Origin: Marinomonas sp. SBI8L | GTDB taxonomy: Bacteria > Pseudomonadota > Gammaproteobacteria > Pseudomonadales > Marinomonadaceae | Direction of reading: 5' to 3' | NCBI RefSeq assembly: GCF_001624705.1 | Contig: NZ_JSEO01000001.1 | Location: 186,001 to 250,000, forward strand | DNA: 64,000 nt | In this document: piece by piece, positions 46,405 through 55,330 of the stretch | Numbering within the stretch: position 1 is the first letter of the stretch | Layout: each line of letters starts with the position of its first letter | Notes under the pieces: generated by a model | What the model was told of the DNA's origin: nothing | What the model saw: the letters and a program-made list of their open reading frames with translations, nothing else | Databases searched by the model: none | Program-made: the position numbers and the translations under genes

Positions 46405-47334
46405 TTACAACGCGCTTTCTAACTCTGGTACAGCTTCAAAAAGATCTGCCACTAAACCATAATCTGCAATTTGGAAAATTGGCGCTTCTTCATCTTTATT
46501 GATAGCAACAATTACTTTGGAATCTTTCATGCCTGCCAAATGCTGAATTGCACCAGAAATGCCAACTGCGACATATAAATCGGGAGCCACTGTTTTACCT
46601 GTTTGACCCACTTGTAAATCATTGGGTACAAAACCAGCATCAACTGCTGCGCGAGATGCACCAACAGCAGCGCCCAACTTATCAGCAACACCATCAAGAA
46701 TTTTAAAGTTGTCGCCACTTCCCATACCACGACCACCTGAAACAATAATGTTTGCAGCTGTTAGTTCTGGACGATCTGATTCCGCAAGCTCTTCACCAAC
46801 AAAACGACTCTTATCTGAAGCAATTACTTGAGAAAGTGTCACTAGCTCTGCACTACCACCTTCAGCTGAAACAGGATCAAACCCAGTTGCACGAATAGTA
46901 ATAACCTTAACGGTATCGTTTGATTGCACCGTAGCTATCGCATTACCAGCATAAATCGGACGAACGAAGGTATCAGCACTTTCAACTTTGATGACATCAG
47001 AAAGTTGAGCAACATCAAGTAAAGCAGCAACACGAGGAAGCATATTTTTACCAGTTGTTGTTGCAGGCGCTAAAATGTGACTATAACCTTCAGATAGTTC
47101 AACAACCAATTTACTAACATTTTCAGCCAACTGATATTCATAAACAGAATTATCAGCTAACAAAACACGTGAAACACCTTCCGCCTTTGAGGCCTGCTCA
47201 GCAACTGTCTGGCAGTTAGCTCCAACAACCAAAAGATCAACATCTCCACCAATTTGAGTGGCAGCAGCTAACGTATTTAAAGTAGCTGGTTTTAGGTTCG
47301 CGTTATCATGTTCTGCAATAATTAAAATGCTCAT
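46405..47334 (-). CDS. etfA: Electron transfer flavoprotein alpha subunit
   Basis: 309 aa, the usual length. The C-terminal FAD domain is complete: [43 protein letters not shown] (in part) and [20 protein letters not shown]. It overlaps etfB by 4 bases (ATGA). ETF takes electrons from acyl-CoA dehydrogenases and passes them to ETF-ubiquinone oxidoreductase. Lying directly upstream of fadBA it supports a fatty-acid role for this copy. A short GGCAG hairpin, weak as a terminator, lies between it and fadB. Confidence 0.97.
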   Translation of the reverse strand: MSILIIAEHDNANLKPATLNTLAAATQIGGDVDLLVVGANCQTVAEQASKAEGVSRVLLADNSVYEYQLAENVSKLVVELSEGYSHILAPATTTGKNMLPRVAALLDVAQLSDVIKVESADTFVRPIYAGNAIATVQSNDTVKVITIRATGFDPVSAEGGSAELVTLSQVIASDKSRFVGEELAESDRPELTAANIIVSGGRGMGSGDNFKILDGVADKLGAAVGASRAAVDAGFVPNDLQVGQTGKTVAPDLYVAVGISGAIQHLAGMKDSKVIVAINKDEEAPIFQIADYGLVADLFEAVPELESAL

Positions 47335-48083
47335 GCAATCACCTTCGCTTCATTTTTCAATTTTTCTACAAGCTCAGCTACCGAGCCTACTTTAATGCCA
47401 CCTTGACGTTCTGCAGGTGGTGTCACAGAAATAACATTGACATTAGATGCTGTTGAAACACCTAGCTCTTCAGGCGTTTTAACATCTAGAGGCTTTTTCT
47501 TAGCCTTCATAATATTTGGTAACTTAATAAAACGAGGCTCATTCAAACGTAGGTCTGTGGTTACGACTGCTGGTAAGCTCACAGCAAGCGTTTGAAGTCC
47601 ACCGTCAATTTCACGGGTAACTTGTGCTTCACCATTTTCAACCACAACTTCAGAGGCAAATGTTGCTTGAGGCATATCAAGCAATGCAGCCAGCATCTGA
47701 CCAGTTTGGTTGTTATCAGAATCAATTGCTTGCTTACCGAGAATAATTAGATCTGGTGATTCAGTTTTAGCAACTTCCGCTAGAAGCTTAGCAACAGCCA
47801 AAGAGTCAACACCGTCTTCAGTTTCAATTTGAACCGCACGATCAGCACCTAAACCTAACGCTGTTCTTAATGTTTCTTGGCAACCTTTCGAACCAATTGA
47901 AACAGCTACAATTTCGGTTGCTATGCCTTTTTCTTTTAAGCGAACAGCTTCTTCAACAGCTATTTCACAAAATGGGTTAATAGACATTTTTACATTAGCA
48001 AGCTCGACTGCTTTGTGGTCAGCTTGTACTCTTACTTTGACGTTGTAATCAACAACGCGCTTAACTGCGACTAATACTTTCAT
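47331..48083 (-). CDS. etfB: Electron transfer flavoprotein beta subunit
   Basis: 250 aa. The family start [31 protein letters not shown], the AMP-binding region [12 protein letters not shown]-like segment ([17 protein letters not shown]) and the C-terminal recognition loop ([18 protein letters not shown]) used for docking to dehydrogenases are present. It is the first gene of the etfBA pair, with a GAGGGG ribosome site. The 282 bases upstream hold no recognised operator. Confidence 0.97.
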   Translation of the reverse strand: MKVLVAVKRVVDYNVKVRVQADHKAVELANVKMSINPFCEIAVEEAVRLKEKGIATEIVAVSIGSKGCQETLRTALGLGADRAVQIETEDGVDSLAVAKLLAEVAKTESPDLIILGKQAIDSDNNQTGQMLAALLDMPQATFASEVVVENGEAQVTREIDGGLQTLAVSLPAVVTTDLRLNEPRFIKLPNIMKAKKKPLDVKTPEELGVSTASNVNVISVTPPAERQGGIKVGSVAELVEKLKNEAKVIA

Positions 48084-48365
48084 ACGCCCCTCGTGTCTAT
48101 TTTTAAACTAAGTTCAAAACAAGTTTAGAACTTACAAGCACCCTAATACTTTATTAATTTGGATGGTCGTCATTTGTACTTAATACTAAATTCTGACAAA
48201 TTTTCATCAATAACAAAAAAGCCACAGTTAACTAACAAAAATCTTCAAATACAATTCACCCCTTGAAAACACTCACTCTAAACATGATAGATAAGTGTCG
48301 AAAACACCCAGAAGTCGATTATTAATTCACCAAATTAAATATAACTAATATTAAAAACCTTCATA

Positions 48366-49127
48366 TTAAGCTTTATTAAGAAACGCCATAAAAGCATTTC
48401 TTGCCTCTTGAGAGGTCAGCCTTTCCTTAAACACACGGCTTTCTCTTGCCAAGCTCAGTTGCACACTATCTTCTTTTGGTTGCTTCAACAGTCTCTTACT
48501 TAACTGCACTGCCTGTGTCGGCAAAACAGACAGCTTACTGGCATAAAATAACGCATCTTCATAGGCTGAACCAAGATCACATGATTTATTTATTAAACCT
48601 AACTCAAGGGCTAAATTTGCATCAAAAGACTCACCTAACACCAAAAGCTCAAACGCCCTCTGATGCCCTACTAAACTAGGAATAAGTAAGCTAGATGCAG
48701 CCTCAGGCACTAGACCCAATTTAACGAAGGGTAGAATAAACGTGCTTGACTGACTTGCGACAACCAAATCGCAATGTAGAAGCATGGTGACACCAATACC
48801 AACTGCCATTCCTTCAACAGCTGCGACCAAGGGCTTTGGATAAGTTGCAATAGTATGAAGGAAGTCAAATGTTGTATTTAACTTATCTGGCGTTTGAGCG
48901 AGCGTTACAAACTCTGCTAAGTCATTACCAGCACTAAAGTCTGTACCAGCACCTGTTATCAAAGTCACTCTAACATCATCATTTTTTTTAGCACTATTGA
49001 GTGCTTGCGTTAAAGCCAAATACATATCTAGCGTAATCGCATTCTTTTTATCTGATCGATTAATCGTTAATGTCTGAATACCATTTTCAATTTTTTCAAG
49101 AATTAGTGTTTCCACGTTAAGCTCCAT
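48366..49127 (-). CDS. Enoyl-CoA hydratase/isomerase family protein
   Basis: 253 aa crotonase-fold protein. The oxyanion-hole segments are GAGTDFSAGNDLAEF and AVEGMAVGIGVTMLLHCDL. In place of the two catalytic Glu residues of true hydratases, the second region reads LPFVKLGLVPEAASSLLIPS: one acidic residue is present (PEAAS), so it looks more like an isomerase (delta3-delta2-enoyl-CoA) or a divergent hydratase. It is probably its own transcription unit, because a terminator for the upstream pair lies just before it. Confidence 0.88.
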   Translation of the reverse strand: MELNVETLILEKIENGIQTLTINRSDKKNAITLDMYLALTQALNSAKKNDDVRVTLITGAGTDFSAGNDLAEFVTLAQTPDKLNTTFDFLHTIATYPKPLVAAVEGMAVGIGVTMLLHCDLVVASQSSTFILPFVKLGLVPEAASSLLIPSLVGHQRAFELLVLGESFDANLALELGLINKSCDLGSAYEDALFYASKLSVLPTQAVQLSKRLLKQPKEDSVQLSLARESRVFKERLTSQEARNAFMAFLNKA

Positions 49128-49150
49128 TTTGTTTTTTTATTTTCTGGGCA

Positions 49151-49188
49151 AAAAAATACTCATGACACGTTTAAATGGCATGAGTATT
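49151..49188 (-). terminator. Terminator of the acyl-CoA ligase-DUF2889 pair
   Basis: A 10-bp stem (AATACTCATG / CATGAGTATT) with a 14-base loop. On the minus strand it is followed by a run of T residues, 29 bases after the DUF2889 stop. Confidence 0.78.
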
Positions 49189-49216
49189 CATTCGTAACAA
49201 TCAATCTATATAAGAA

Positions 49217-49798
49217 CTAACCGACTTTACCCTGTCTAATTTTAGTCATCATAGGCCCTTTTTCAGCCCACCCATGACAGTTATCAGAAAAAGAATTAAT
49301 CGCTAATTTAGCTCTTTCAGGGTACTTATCACTTAATGGATACCACATCATTTGAAAAGCGGTGGTTGCAACCACAGGCATGAGCTCTAGAACATGAATA
49401 CAACCAGCAACACCTTTAAACTCCTTCTTCACATGAGATAGCCAACCAGACGTAATTGATGTGCCAACAAGGCTATTAAAGTTTGGCGCAATCTCATGGC
49501 AATTAGGAAAAGGGTGAGCATCAATGCAAACATCTATTTCCTTAATGACAAATGTGTCATCAAGAGCGATACGTACGCTAATATCGTGAAATGGTGTATC
49601 TTGAGCTACAAGCTCTCCATCAAAGTCACGCCACACATCATATGCCTTGATATCTTGCATCTGAGCTTCAACCTCCCAAAGCTCATCACTTCTAAGGTAG
49701 CCATCACTAATGACTCGCCTGCGATGCTTTAACTCTCTCACCACAGGCTCATCAGCTTCTGCTTGATTAATAATGGAGGAGCTTGATGACAAACTCAC
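49217..49798 (-). CDS. DUF2889 domain protein
   Basis: 193 aa. It matches DUF2889: RRRVISDGYLRSDELWEVEA, TPFHDISVRIALDD, HPFPNCHEIAPNFNSLVG (each given in part) and GVAGCIHVLELMPVVATTAFQM. The function of the family is unknown; conserved Cys and His residues suggest possible metal binding. It starts 3 bases after the ligase stop, so it is cotranscribed with the acyl-CoA ligase and may act in CoA-thioester metabolism (inference from position). A terminator follows. Confidence 0.85.
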   Translation of the reverse strand: MSLSSSSSIINQAEADEPVVRELKHRRRVISDGYLRSDELWEVEAQMQDIKAYDVWRDFDGELVAQDTPFHDISVRIALDDTFVIKEIDVCIDAHPFPNCHEIAPNFNSLVGTSITSGWLSHVKKEFKGVAGCIHVLELMPVVATTAFQMMWYPLSDKYPERAKLAINSFSDNCHGWAEKGPMMTKIRQGKVG

Positions 49799-49801
49799 AG
49801 C

Positions 49802-51487
49802 CTAAGCAACCTCTTCATCTCTTAAGGCACGACGTAGAACTTTACCCACATTAGTTTTTGGTAAATCTTCTCTCGCTTCGATGATTTTAGGCACTTTATA
49901 AGCCGTTAAGCTTTCGCGACAATAGTTGCGAAGCTTTTTACTATTAAACTGCACATCATCACCTTTAAGAACAACAAAGGCTTTAACCGCTTCACCTGTT
50001 TTTTCATCAGGAATCCCAATAACAGCAGCTTCAAGAACGTCTGGATGAGAGCATAAGCAATCTTCAATTTCTGTAGGGTAAACATTAAAGCCTGAGACAA
50101 TCACCATATCCTTAGCTCTGTCTACAATTTTCAGATAACCATCAGCTTGGATTAAAGCAATATCACCCGTGTTTAAAAAGTTACCATTTACCATAATCTC
50201 TTGTGTTGCTGCTTCTCTTTTCCAGTACCCCTTCATAACTTGAGGTCCAGAAACACAAAGAGCACCGGATTCACCTTGAGGTACTTCATTGCCATCATCA
50301 TCTAAAATTTTAACTATGGTTTCTGCAACTGGGATACCTATGGTTCCAATTTGCTGCTCTCCTGGAGGGTTGAAAGACACAACAGGTGAAGTTTCAGTTA
50401 ATCCATAGCCTTCAACCACTTTACACTTAGTCACAGCTTCCCATTCGTCTGCTGCTGCATGAGTTAAAGGCATTCCACCTGATGCTGTTATTTTCAAAGC
50501 AGAGAAGTCCAATGCTTGGAAATCTTTATTATTACAAAGCGCCACAAATAAAGTGTTTAAGCCAACGAAGCCAGTAATCTTCCACTTACTTAATTCTTTT
50601 ACAAAACCTGGGATATCCCTAGGGTTTGGAATAAGAACCGTTTGAGCACCCTTTTCAAGTAAGGTTAGGCCATGAATGATAAAGGCATAAATATGATACA
50701 TAGGAAGAGGTGCAACATAGGTTTCTTCACCTTTAATACAATGTGCATCAAGGCGATCACCTAATTGGTGCATATTAGATATCAGGTTAGCATGAGTTAG
50801 CATTGCGCCTTTAGCTACACCCGTTGTACCACCAGTATATTGTAAAACTGCAATATCACCAGGACTCTTATCTATAATCTTAACCTGATAATCTTGTCCC
50901 TTAGCAATAGCATCGTTTAGCTTTTTCGCCATCGGCAGACTATATTCTGGGACCATTTTTTTAAGGTATTTAACAACACTATTAATTAATAAGCGTTTAG
51001 GTTGCGGATGAAAGTCCGCTATTTCAGTCACAAAAACATGCTTAATACTTGTTTTTGCCAAAATTGATTCACTTGTGCTTGCCATATTAGCAAATACAAC
51101 CAAGGCCTTAGCTCCCGAGTCATTGAACTGGTGCTCTAGCTCTTTAGCGGTATACAAGGGATTAGTATTTACAACTATTAGACCCGCTTTTAAAGCGCCA
51201 AAAGTAACAACAGGATATTGCAAAACATTAGGCAATTGGATAGCAATTCTGTCGCCAGGTACAAGATCTGTTTCATTTTGCAGATATGCCGCAAAATGGT
51301 TGGATTTTTCATCTAGCTCTCTAAAACTCATGGTTCGACCCATGCAGCTAAATGCAGGCAGCTCAGCAAAGTCATTACAGCTTTTTTTCAATACTTCTGT
51401 AACAGACTGAAAATTATGTGGATTTAATGATTCTGGTATCCAACTACCAGGCTCTTTATGAAGTGAAGACTCAGTTTCTGTCAGCAT
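49802..51487 (-). CDS. fadD: Long-chain acyl-CoA ligase (FadD type)
   Basis: 561 aa, as E. coli FadD. The AMP-binding P-loop is YTGGTTGVAKGAMLTHAN; GYGLTETSPVVSFNPPG, the FLNTGDIALIQADGYLKIVDR stretch (in part) and the C-terminal Lys in PKTNVGKVLRR complete the acyl-adenylate-forming active sites. It activates fatty acids to acyl-CoA at the inner membrane during uptake. It is first in the ligase-DUF2889 unit. A 19-base palindrome lies about 85 bases upstream of the start. DmdB-type ligases are related; the long-chain assignment is by overall sequence. Confidence 0.9.
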   Translation of the reverse strand: MLTETESSLHKEPGSWIPESLNPHNFQSVTEVLKKSCNDFAELPAFSCMGRTMSFRELDEKSNHFAAYLQNETDLVPGDRIAIQLPNVLQYPVVTFGALKAGLIVVNTNPLYTAKELEHQFNDSGAKALVVFANMASTSESILAKTSIKHVFVTEIADFHPQPKRLLINSVVKYLKKMVPEYSLPMAKKLNDAIAKGQDYQVKIIDKSPGDIAVLQYTGGTTGVAKGAMLTHANLISNMHQLGDRLDAHCIKGEETYVAPLPMYHIYAFIIHGLTLLEKGAQTVLIPNPRDIPGFVKELSKWKITGFVGLNTLFVALCNNKDFQALDFSALKITASGGMPLTHAAADEWEAVTKCKVVEGYGLTETSPVVSFNPPGEQQIGTIGIPVAETIVKILDDDGNEVPQGESGALCVSGPQVMKGYWKREAATQEIMVNGNFLNTGDIALIQADGYLKIVDRAKDMVIVSGFNVYPTEIEDCLCSHPDVLEAAVIGIPDEKTGEAVKAFVVLKGDDVQFNSKKLRNYCRESLTAYKVPKIIEAREDLPKTNVGKVLRRALRDEEVA

Positions 51488-51535
51488 ATTAATGCTCCGC
51501 TTTGTTTTTTTTATATTGGGGAAAGTGCTTATGTC

Positions 51536-51570
51536 AAAAACCCAACGTTAGCTTATTAACGTTGGGTTTT
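51536..51570 (-). terminator. Terminator of the SCP2 gene
   Basis: A perfect 14-bp stem (AAAACCCAACGTTA / TAACGTTGGGTTTT) with a 6-base loop. On the minus strand it runs into TTTTT. Confidence 0.85.
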
Positions 51571-51572
51571 AC

Positions 51573-51591
51573 AACTCATATGGTATGAGTT
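51573..51591. promoter_or_regulatory. Palindrome upstream of the acyl-CoA ligase gene
   Basis: AACTCATA (51573-51580), TGG, then TATGAGTT (51584-51591). It sits between the SCP2 stop and its terminator, about 85-105 bases upstream of the ligase start. It does not match the FadR consensus I know; it may be a regulator site or an extra hairpin. Confidence 0.35.
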
Positions 51592-51601
51592 GGCAATCAA
51601 A

Positions 51602-51916
51602 TTACTGAGGAAAAATTTGATTCAATTTTGTCGCAAGCATGATGTCACCATCAGCTCTGATTTTACCTTGCATGAAAGCAGCCATACCATCTAGCTCACC
51701 ACTCATAATATCTTTAAGTGTTTCAAGATCCATAGACAAGGTAACGGTAGCGTCGTCATGCTCGCCTGCTGCAAGCTCACAAGCACCATCATTTATTGCA
51801 ATATGATAGTCATCAGCATCATCTAGTTCGAATTGAAAAACAGCTTCCATATCATCTGCTTCCTCTGCATCAAAACGTTCAATCATTGAATCAAAAACTA
51901 CTTTAGAATTGCTCAT
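51602..51916 (-). CDS. SCP2 sterol-carrier-domain protein
   Basis: 104 aa, the size of a stand-alone SCP2 domain. VVFDSMIERFDAEEADDMEA leads into a beta-rich core, and the family ending LKDIMSGELDGMAAFMQGKIRADGDIMLATKLNQIF (in part) is unmistakable. The fold is a hydrophobic tunnel that binds fatty acyl chains or acyl-CoA. Its place between the acyl-CoA ligase and acyl-CoA dehydrogenase genes suggests it ferries acyl-CoA in beta-oxidation. The protein is notably acidic. It ends in a strong terminator. Confidence 0.93.
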   Translation of the reverse strand: MSNSKVVFDSMIERFDAEEADDMEAVFQFELDDADDYHIAINDGACELAAGEHDDATVTLSMDLETLKDIMSGELDGMAAFMQGKIRADGDIMLATKLNQIFPQ

Positions 51917-51999
51917 ATATACCTCTTACATATTTATCTGTTTATAACCTTACTCTCAAAACACTTGAAAGTAAGGTTTTTTTCATATTAATTAAGAAC

Positions 52000-53799
52000 T
52001 TATAAGAAAACGAAGTTTTCTTCATCAATCGACAATAGGTTATCAGAGCCCGAAAGCATCGCTTCAACATGAGAGCGAGTACGAGGCAAGATACGATCGT
52101 AATAGAAGGTTGCAGTTTGCAATTTAGACTTGTAGAAACCTTCTTCATCAGAACCTTCATCTAGCTGAACTTGTGCTGTCACAGCCATTCTTGCCCAGAA
52201 ATATGCTAGAACAACATAACCAGAGAACATTAGGTAATCAACAGATGCCGCACCCACTTCATCTTTGTTACGCATAGCCTTCATACCTACTTTCAGAGTG
52301 ATATCACCCCATTCGCTGTTAAGCTTGCTCAAAGTAGAGATATACGGCTTGAAGCGTTTATCACCCTTATGCTCTTTACAGAACTTGTGGATAATCTTAG
52401 TAAAGGTTTTTAGCGTCTTACCTTGAGACATCAAAACTTTACGACCTAGTAAATCTAGTGCTTGGATACCTGTTGTACCTTCATAAAGCATAGATATACG
52501 ACAGTCCCGTACGTTTTGCTCCATCCCCCACTCAGAAATAAAGCCATGACCACCATAAACCTGCATACCTAGGTTTGCAGCTTCATAACCTGTCTCTGTC
52601 AAGAAAGCTTTTGCGATTGGGGTTAGAAGAGACATTAGCTCATCTGCATGAGCCTTATCTTCAGGCGAGCCTTTTTTAGTGATATCCACCAGCATAGAGC
52701 AATAATGAATCATAGCTCGACCACCTTCTGCAAAGGCTTTTTGTGTCAATAGCATACGACGAACATCAGGGTGAACAATAATTGGATCAGCCGCTTTCTC
52801 TGGTGCTTTAGGGCCAGATAGAGAACGCATTTGCAAACGGTCACGAGCATAAGACACAGAGTTCTGCAAAGCCCATTCACTATGAGCCAACCCCTGAAGT
52901 GCTGTACCTAGACGCGCCGTATTCATAAAGGTAAACATGCAGTTCAAGCCTTTATTTTCAGGCCCGATTAAGAAACCTTTAGCGCCATCAAAGTTCATGA
53001 CACAGGTTGCATTACCATGAATCCCCATTTTATGCTCAATAGAGCCACAAGCTACCGCATTACGATCAGCCACTTCACCAGCATCATCAAGATTAAATTT
53101 TGGTACGATGAAAAGAGAAATACCTTTGGTTCCAGCAGGTGCATCAGGAAGTCGTGCTAAAACGATATGCACGATATTGTCAGCCATATCATGCTCACCT
53201 GCTGAGATGAAGATTTTTGTACCTGAAATAGCGTAAGAACCATCAGCTTGAGGCTCAGCTTTAGTTTTTAGCAAACCTAAATCTGTACCACAATGAGGCT
53301 CAGTCAAACACATGGTTCCTGTCCACTCACCAGACACCAACTTAGTTAAGTATGTTTGCTTTTGCTCATCGGTTCCGTGAGATTCAAGTGTATTCATAGC
53401 ACCATGACTCAGACCTGGGTACATACCCCAAGACCAGTTCGCAGTACCAATCATTTCTGTCACCATCAAACCAAGAGATTCAGGAAGACCTTGTCCACCC
53501 ACCTCTTCAGGATGAGGAAGAGATGGCCAACCACCCTCAACATATTGCTGATAAGCATCTTTAAAGCCTTCTGGTGTCGTTACCACACCATCTTTAAAAG
53601 TACAGCCTTGCTGATCACCAACTCGGTTTAGCGGAGATAAAACACGCTCAGCAAACTTAGCACCTTCTTCCAGTATTGCAGCGATCATATCAGGAGTAGC
53701 TTCTTCAGCTCCCGGCAGGTTGGCGTAATGACTTTTAACATCCAACACTTCTTCTGTTACGAATTTAATATCACGCAATGGCGCTTTATACTCAGGCAT
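52000..53799 (-). CDS. Acyl-CoA dehydrogenase of the DmdC-like 600-aa class
   Basis: 599 aa, longer than classic 380-aa enzymes. The ACAD core has GTMCLTEPHCGTDLGLLKTKAE (in part), the FAD-binding GTKIFISAGEHD, and a central active-site region ending YGGHGFISEWGMEQNVRD and RISMLYEGTTGIQALDLLGRK (in part). The extra C-terminal helical domain (about residue 470 on) is that of the AcdH/DmdC group. Members oxidise medium- to long-chain acyl-CoA, or 3-methylmercaptopropionyl-CoA in DMSP users. Placement next to SCP2 and fadD favours fatty acids. A GAGG site precedes the ATG. Confidence 0.92.
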   Translation of the reverse strand: MPEYKAPLRDIKFVTEEVLDVKSHYANLPGAEEATPDMIAAILEEGAKFAERVLSPLNRVGDQQGCTFKDGVVTTPEGFKDAYQQYVEGGWPSLPHPEEVGGQGLPESLGLMVTEMIGTANWSWGMYPGLSHGAMNTLESHGTDEQKQTYLTKLVSGEWTGTMCLTEPHCGTDLGLLKTKAEPQADGSYAISGTKIFISAGEHDMADNIVHIVLARLPDAPAGTKGISLFIVPKFNLDDAGEVADRNAVACGSIEHKMGIHGNATCVMNFDGAKGFLIGPENKGLNCMFTFMNTARLGTALQGLAHSEWALQNSVSYARDRLQMRSLSGPKAPEKAADPIIVHPDVRRMLLTQKAFAEGGRAMIHYCSMLVDITKKGSPEDKAHADELMSLLTPIAKAFLTETGYEAANLGMQVYGGHGFISEWGMEQNVRDCRISMLYEGTTGIQALDLLGRKVLMSQGKTLKTFTKIIHKFCKEHKGDKRFKPYISTLSKLNSEWGDITLKVGMKAMRNKDEVGAASVDYLMFSGYVVLAYFWARMAVTAQVQLDEGSDEEGFYKSKLQTATFYYDRILPRTRSHVEAMLSGSDNLLSIDEENFVFL

Positions 53800-54350
53800 G
53801 GCCTTGACCTCTTATTGTTTTTTTCATTTGTCCCCATTTACATTTCAACAGGGTAACTATGACTAACAGATTCGGCTATTCTTCAAATTCTCTCAATAAC
53901 AAAAGCTACCAAGATTAGTAACAAAAATATGCATAGTATAAATATTAAGCTTTTTGAATAAGCGTAATTGTCATATTTTTACAGCTTAAAGAGCCTAGCT
54001 AAAACCCAATTTATCACTTCAATATTCTCATAAGCATACGATGCATCTCATCAAATAGAACATCCATCTTAAATAACTTTATATAAAGCAAAAATAGCGT
54101 TCAAAACTTTAACAAACGAAACTTAAAGTCCATCGCTGAACCACTGGTATCTAATGCCCTAAAAGCATCTAGTACGGCTTGCACTCTTAACTAAAATTAT
54201 AAATAAAAGGTCAAAATACTTTAAATAAGTTTTAATAATACTTTCTGAATAAGAGTTCATAAATTTGACCCTCTCACTATCCTGATTAATATTAGTTTAG
54301 AAACAACTCATATAGAAATATCAATCATCAAATGGAAAAAGAGGGATAAG
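53800..54350. other. 551-base divergent intergenic region
   Basis: This separates the acyl-CoA dehydrogenase gene from the 304-aa gene on the other strand. It is AT-rich with no convincing reading frame. The only symmetry is a widely spaced GGTCAAA (54209-54215) / TTTGACC (54264-54270). I see no riboswitch or RNA gene; it should hold two promoters. Confidence 0.5.
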
Positions 54351-55265
54351 ATGAAAACATATGCTCAATTAGAACAAGAAGTCGCCAAACTTTGCCAAGA
54401 CATTGAAAACAAACCTCAACAAAGGCTCAAAGTAAGACAAGACTTCTACCTCAACCATGGAAGCTCAACCTTACTCGACCCCTATAATTATGGCGACTCT
54501 GAAATTGCCTTTTTGAAATGGGAAATTAATCGAGGTGTATTTAACCCGCTTAACAATCCTATTCAAGCAGGTAGTCCTTGGTGGCGTAACGTTAATTTGA
54601 GGTTTATCTATTTTTCTGAGTTAGCAGGTAAAGTTTTTGATGAAAAGCTCATCCAAGCTGATTTACCAGTCCCTGTTCAGGTTTGGTTAGATTATCTTAA
54701 TGAACCAACGGCTGAGCATTGGTACAAAGCTCATAACACCACGATTCTTAATGCCTTCGAGTATTATTTGAGTGATGCCAGAGAAGAAAATGATATAGAG
54801 CAGAAGTTTCTTAACATCATTTTATATCGACTTCTGTTTGCTCAAGCCATGGTTGAAGATGTCACTATTTTTGGAGAGTTAGGTTCACTATTAGCAGACC
54901 CTAGAGGTTTTTCGGTTAAATTAATAACCAGTTTACCAGACTTTTATCCAACTAATTACCCACTAACTGAAGATGATTTAGCTATCATTGAAGGCGATGA
55001 GCTTTCTCTTAAAGAGGTTTTTTTCGATATAATTAAAGATTGGAAAGAGAAACCTGATTTAAAAGAAATTATTAAAGATGCCTTCCAACTAGAAGATTTT
55101 GGGGTAAAAATCTTAGATGACTGGATAATCAAACCACATATAAAAGAAATGTATGCAGCTGCCGCAAAATATGATCAAGCACCATTCCTCACTGGCTACT
55201 TAGAAGAAAAAGAGCCCTGCTACCCTTACCCAATAAAACCCCAAGCTAATGAAATAACGAAATAA
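54351..55265 (+). CDS. Unrecognised 304-aa protein
   Basis: I do not recognise the family. The protein is soluble, acidic and helical, with no signal peptide or membrane segment. Aromatic residues are frequent (PWWRNVNLRFIYFSELAGKV, HWYKAHNTTILNAFEYYLSD). A His/Glu pattern (TAEHWYKAHN, and later AMVEDVTIFGEL) is compatible with, but does not prove, a helical metal-binding fold. It begins with a good GAGGGA ribosome site. It is convergent with the FAD-dependent desaturase-like gene (66 bases between stops), and the two may be functionally linked. Confidence 0.75.
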   Translation: MKTYAQLEQEVAKLCQDIENKPQQRLKVRQDFYLNHGSSTLLDPYNYGDSEIAFLKWEINRGVFNPLNNPIQAGSPWWRNVNLRFIYFSELAGKVFDEKLIQADLPVPVQVWLDYLNEPTAEHWYKAHNTTILNAFEYYLSDAREENDIEQKFLNIILYRLLFAQAMVEDVTIFGELGSLLADPRGFSVKLITSLPDFYPTNYPLTEDDLAIIEGDELSLKEVFFDIIKDWKEKPDLKEIIKDAFQLEDFGVKILDDWIIKPHIKEMYAAAAKYDQAPFLTGYLEEKEPCYPYPIKPQANEITK

Positions 55266-55275
55266 GCTGTAGCAA

Positions 55276-55314
55276 AATAAAAATGAGGCTTAATATGATT
55301 TCATATTAAGCCTC
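55276..55314 (-). terminator. Terminator of the FAD-protein gene
   Basis: A perfect 14-bp inverted repeat (GAGGCTTAATATGA / TCATATTAAGCCTC) with a 2-base centre. On the minus strand it is followed by ATTTTTATTTT, 17 bases after the FAD-protein stop. Confidence 0.8.
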
Positions 55315-55330
55315 TAATCATAGTTAAATC

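Noticed and set aside
51946-51978. AACCTTACT / AGTAAGGTT stem between the SCP2 and acyl-CoA dehydrogenase genes
   Set aside because: The T-run is on the plus strand while both neighbouring genes are on the minus strand, so it is not a convincing terminator for either.
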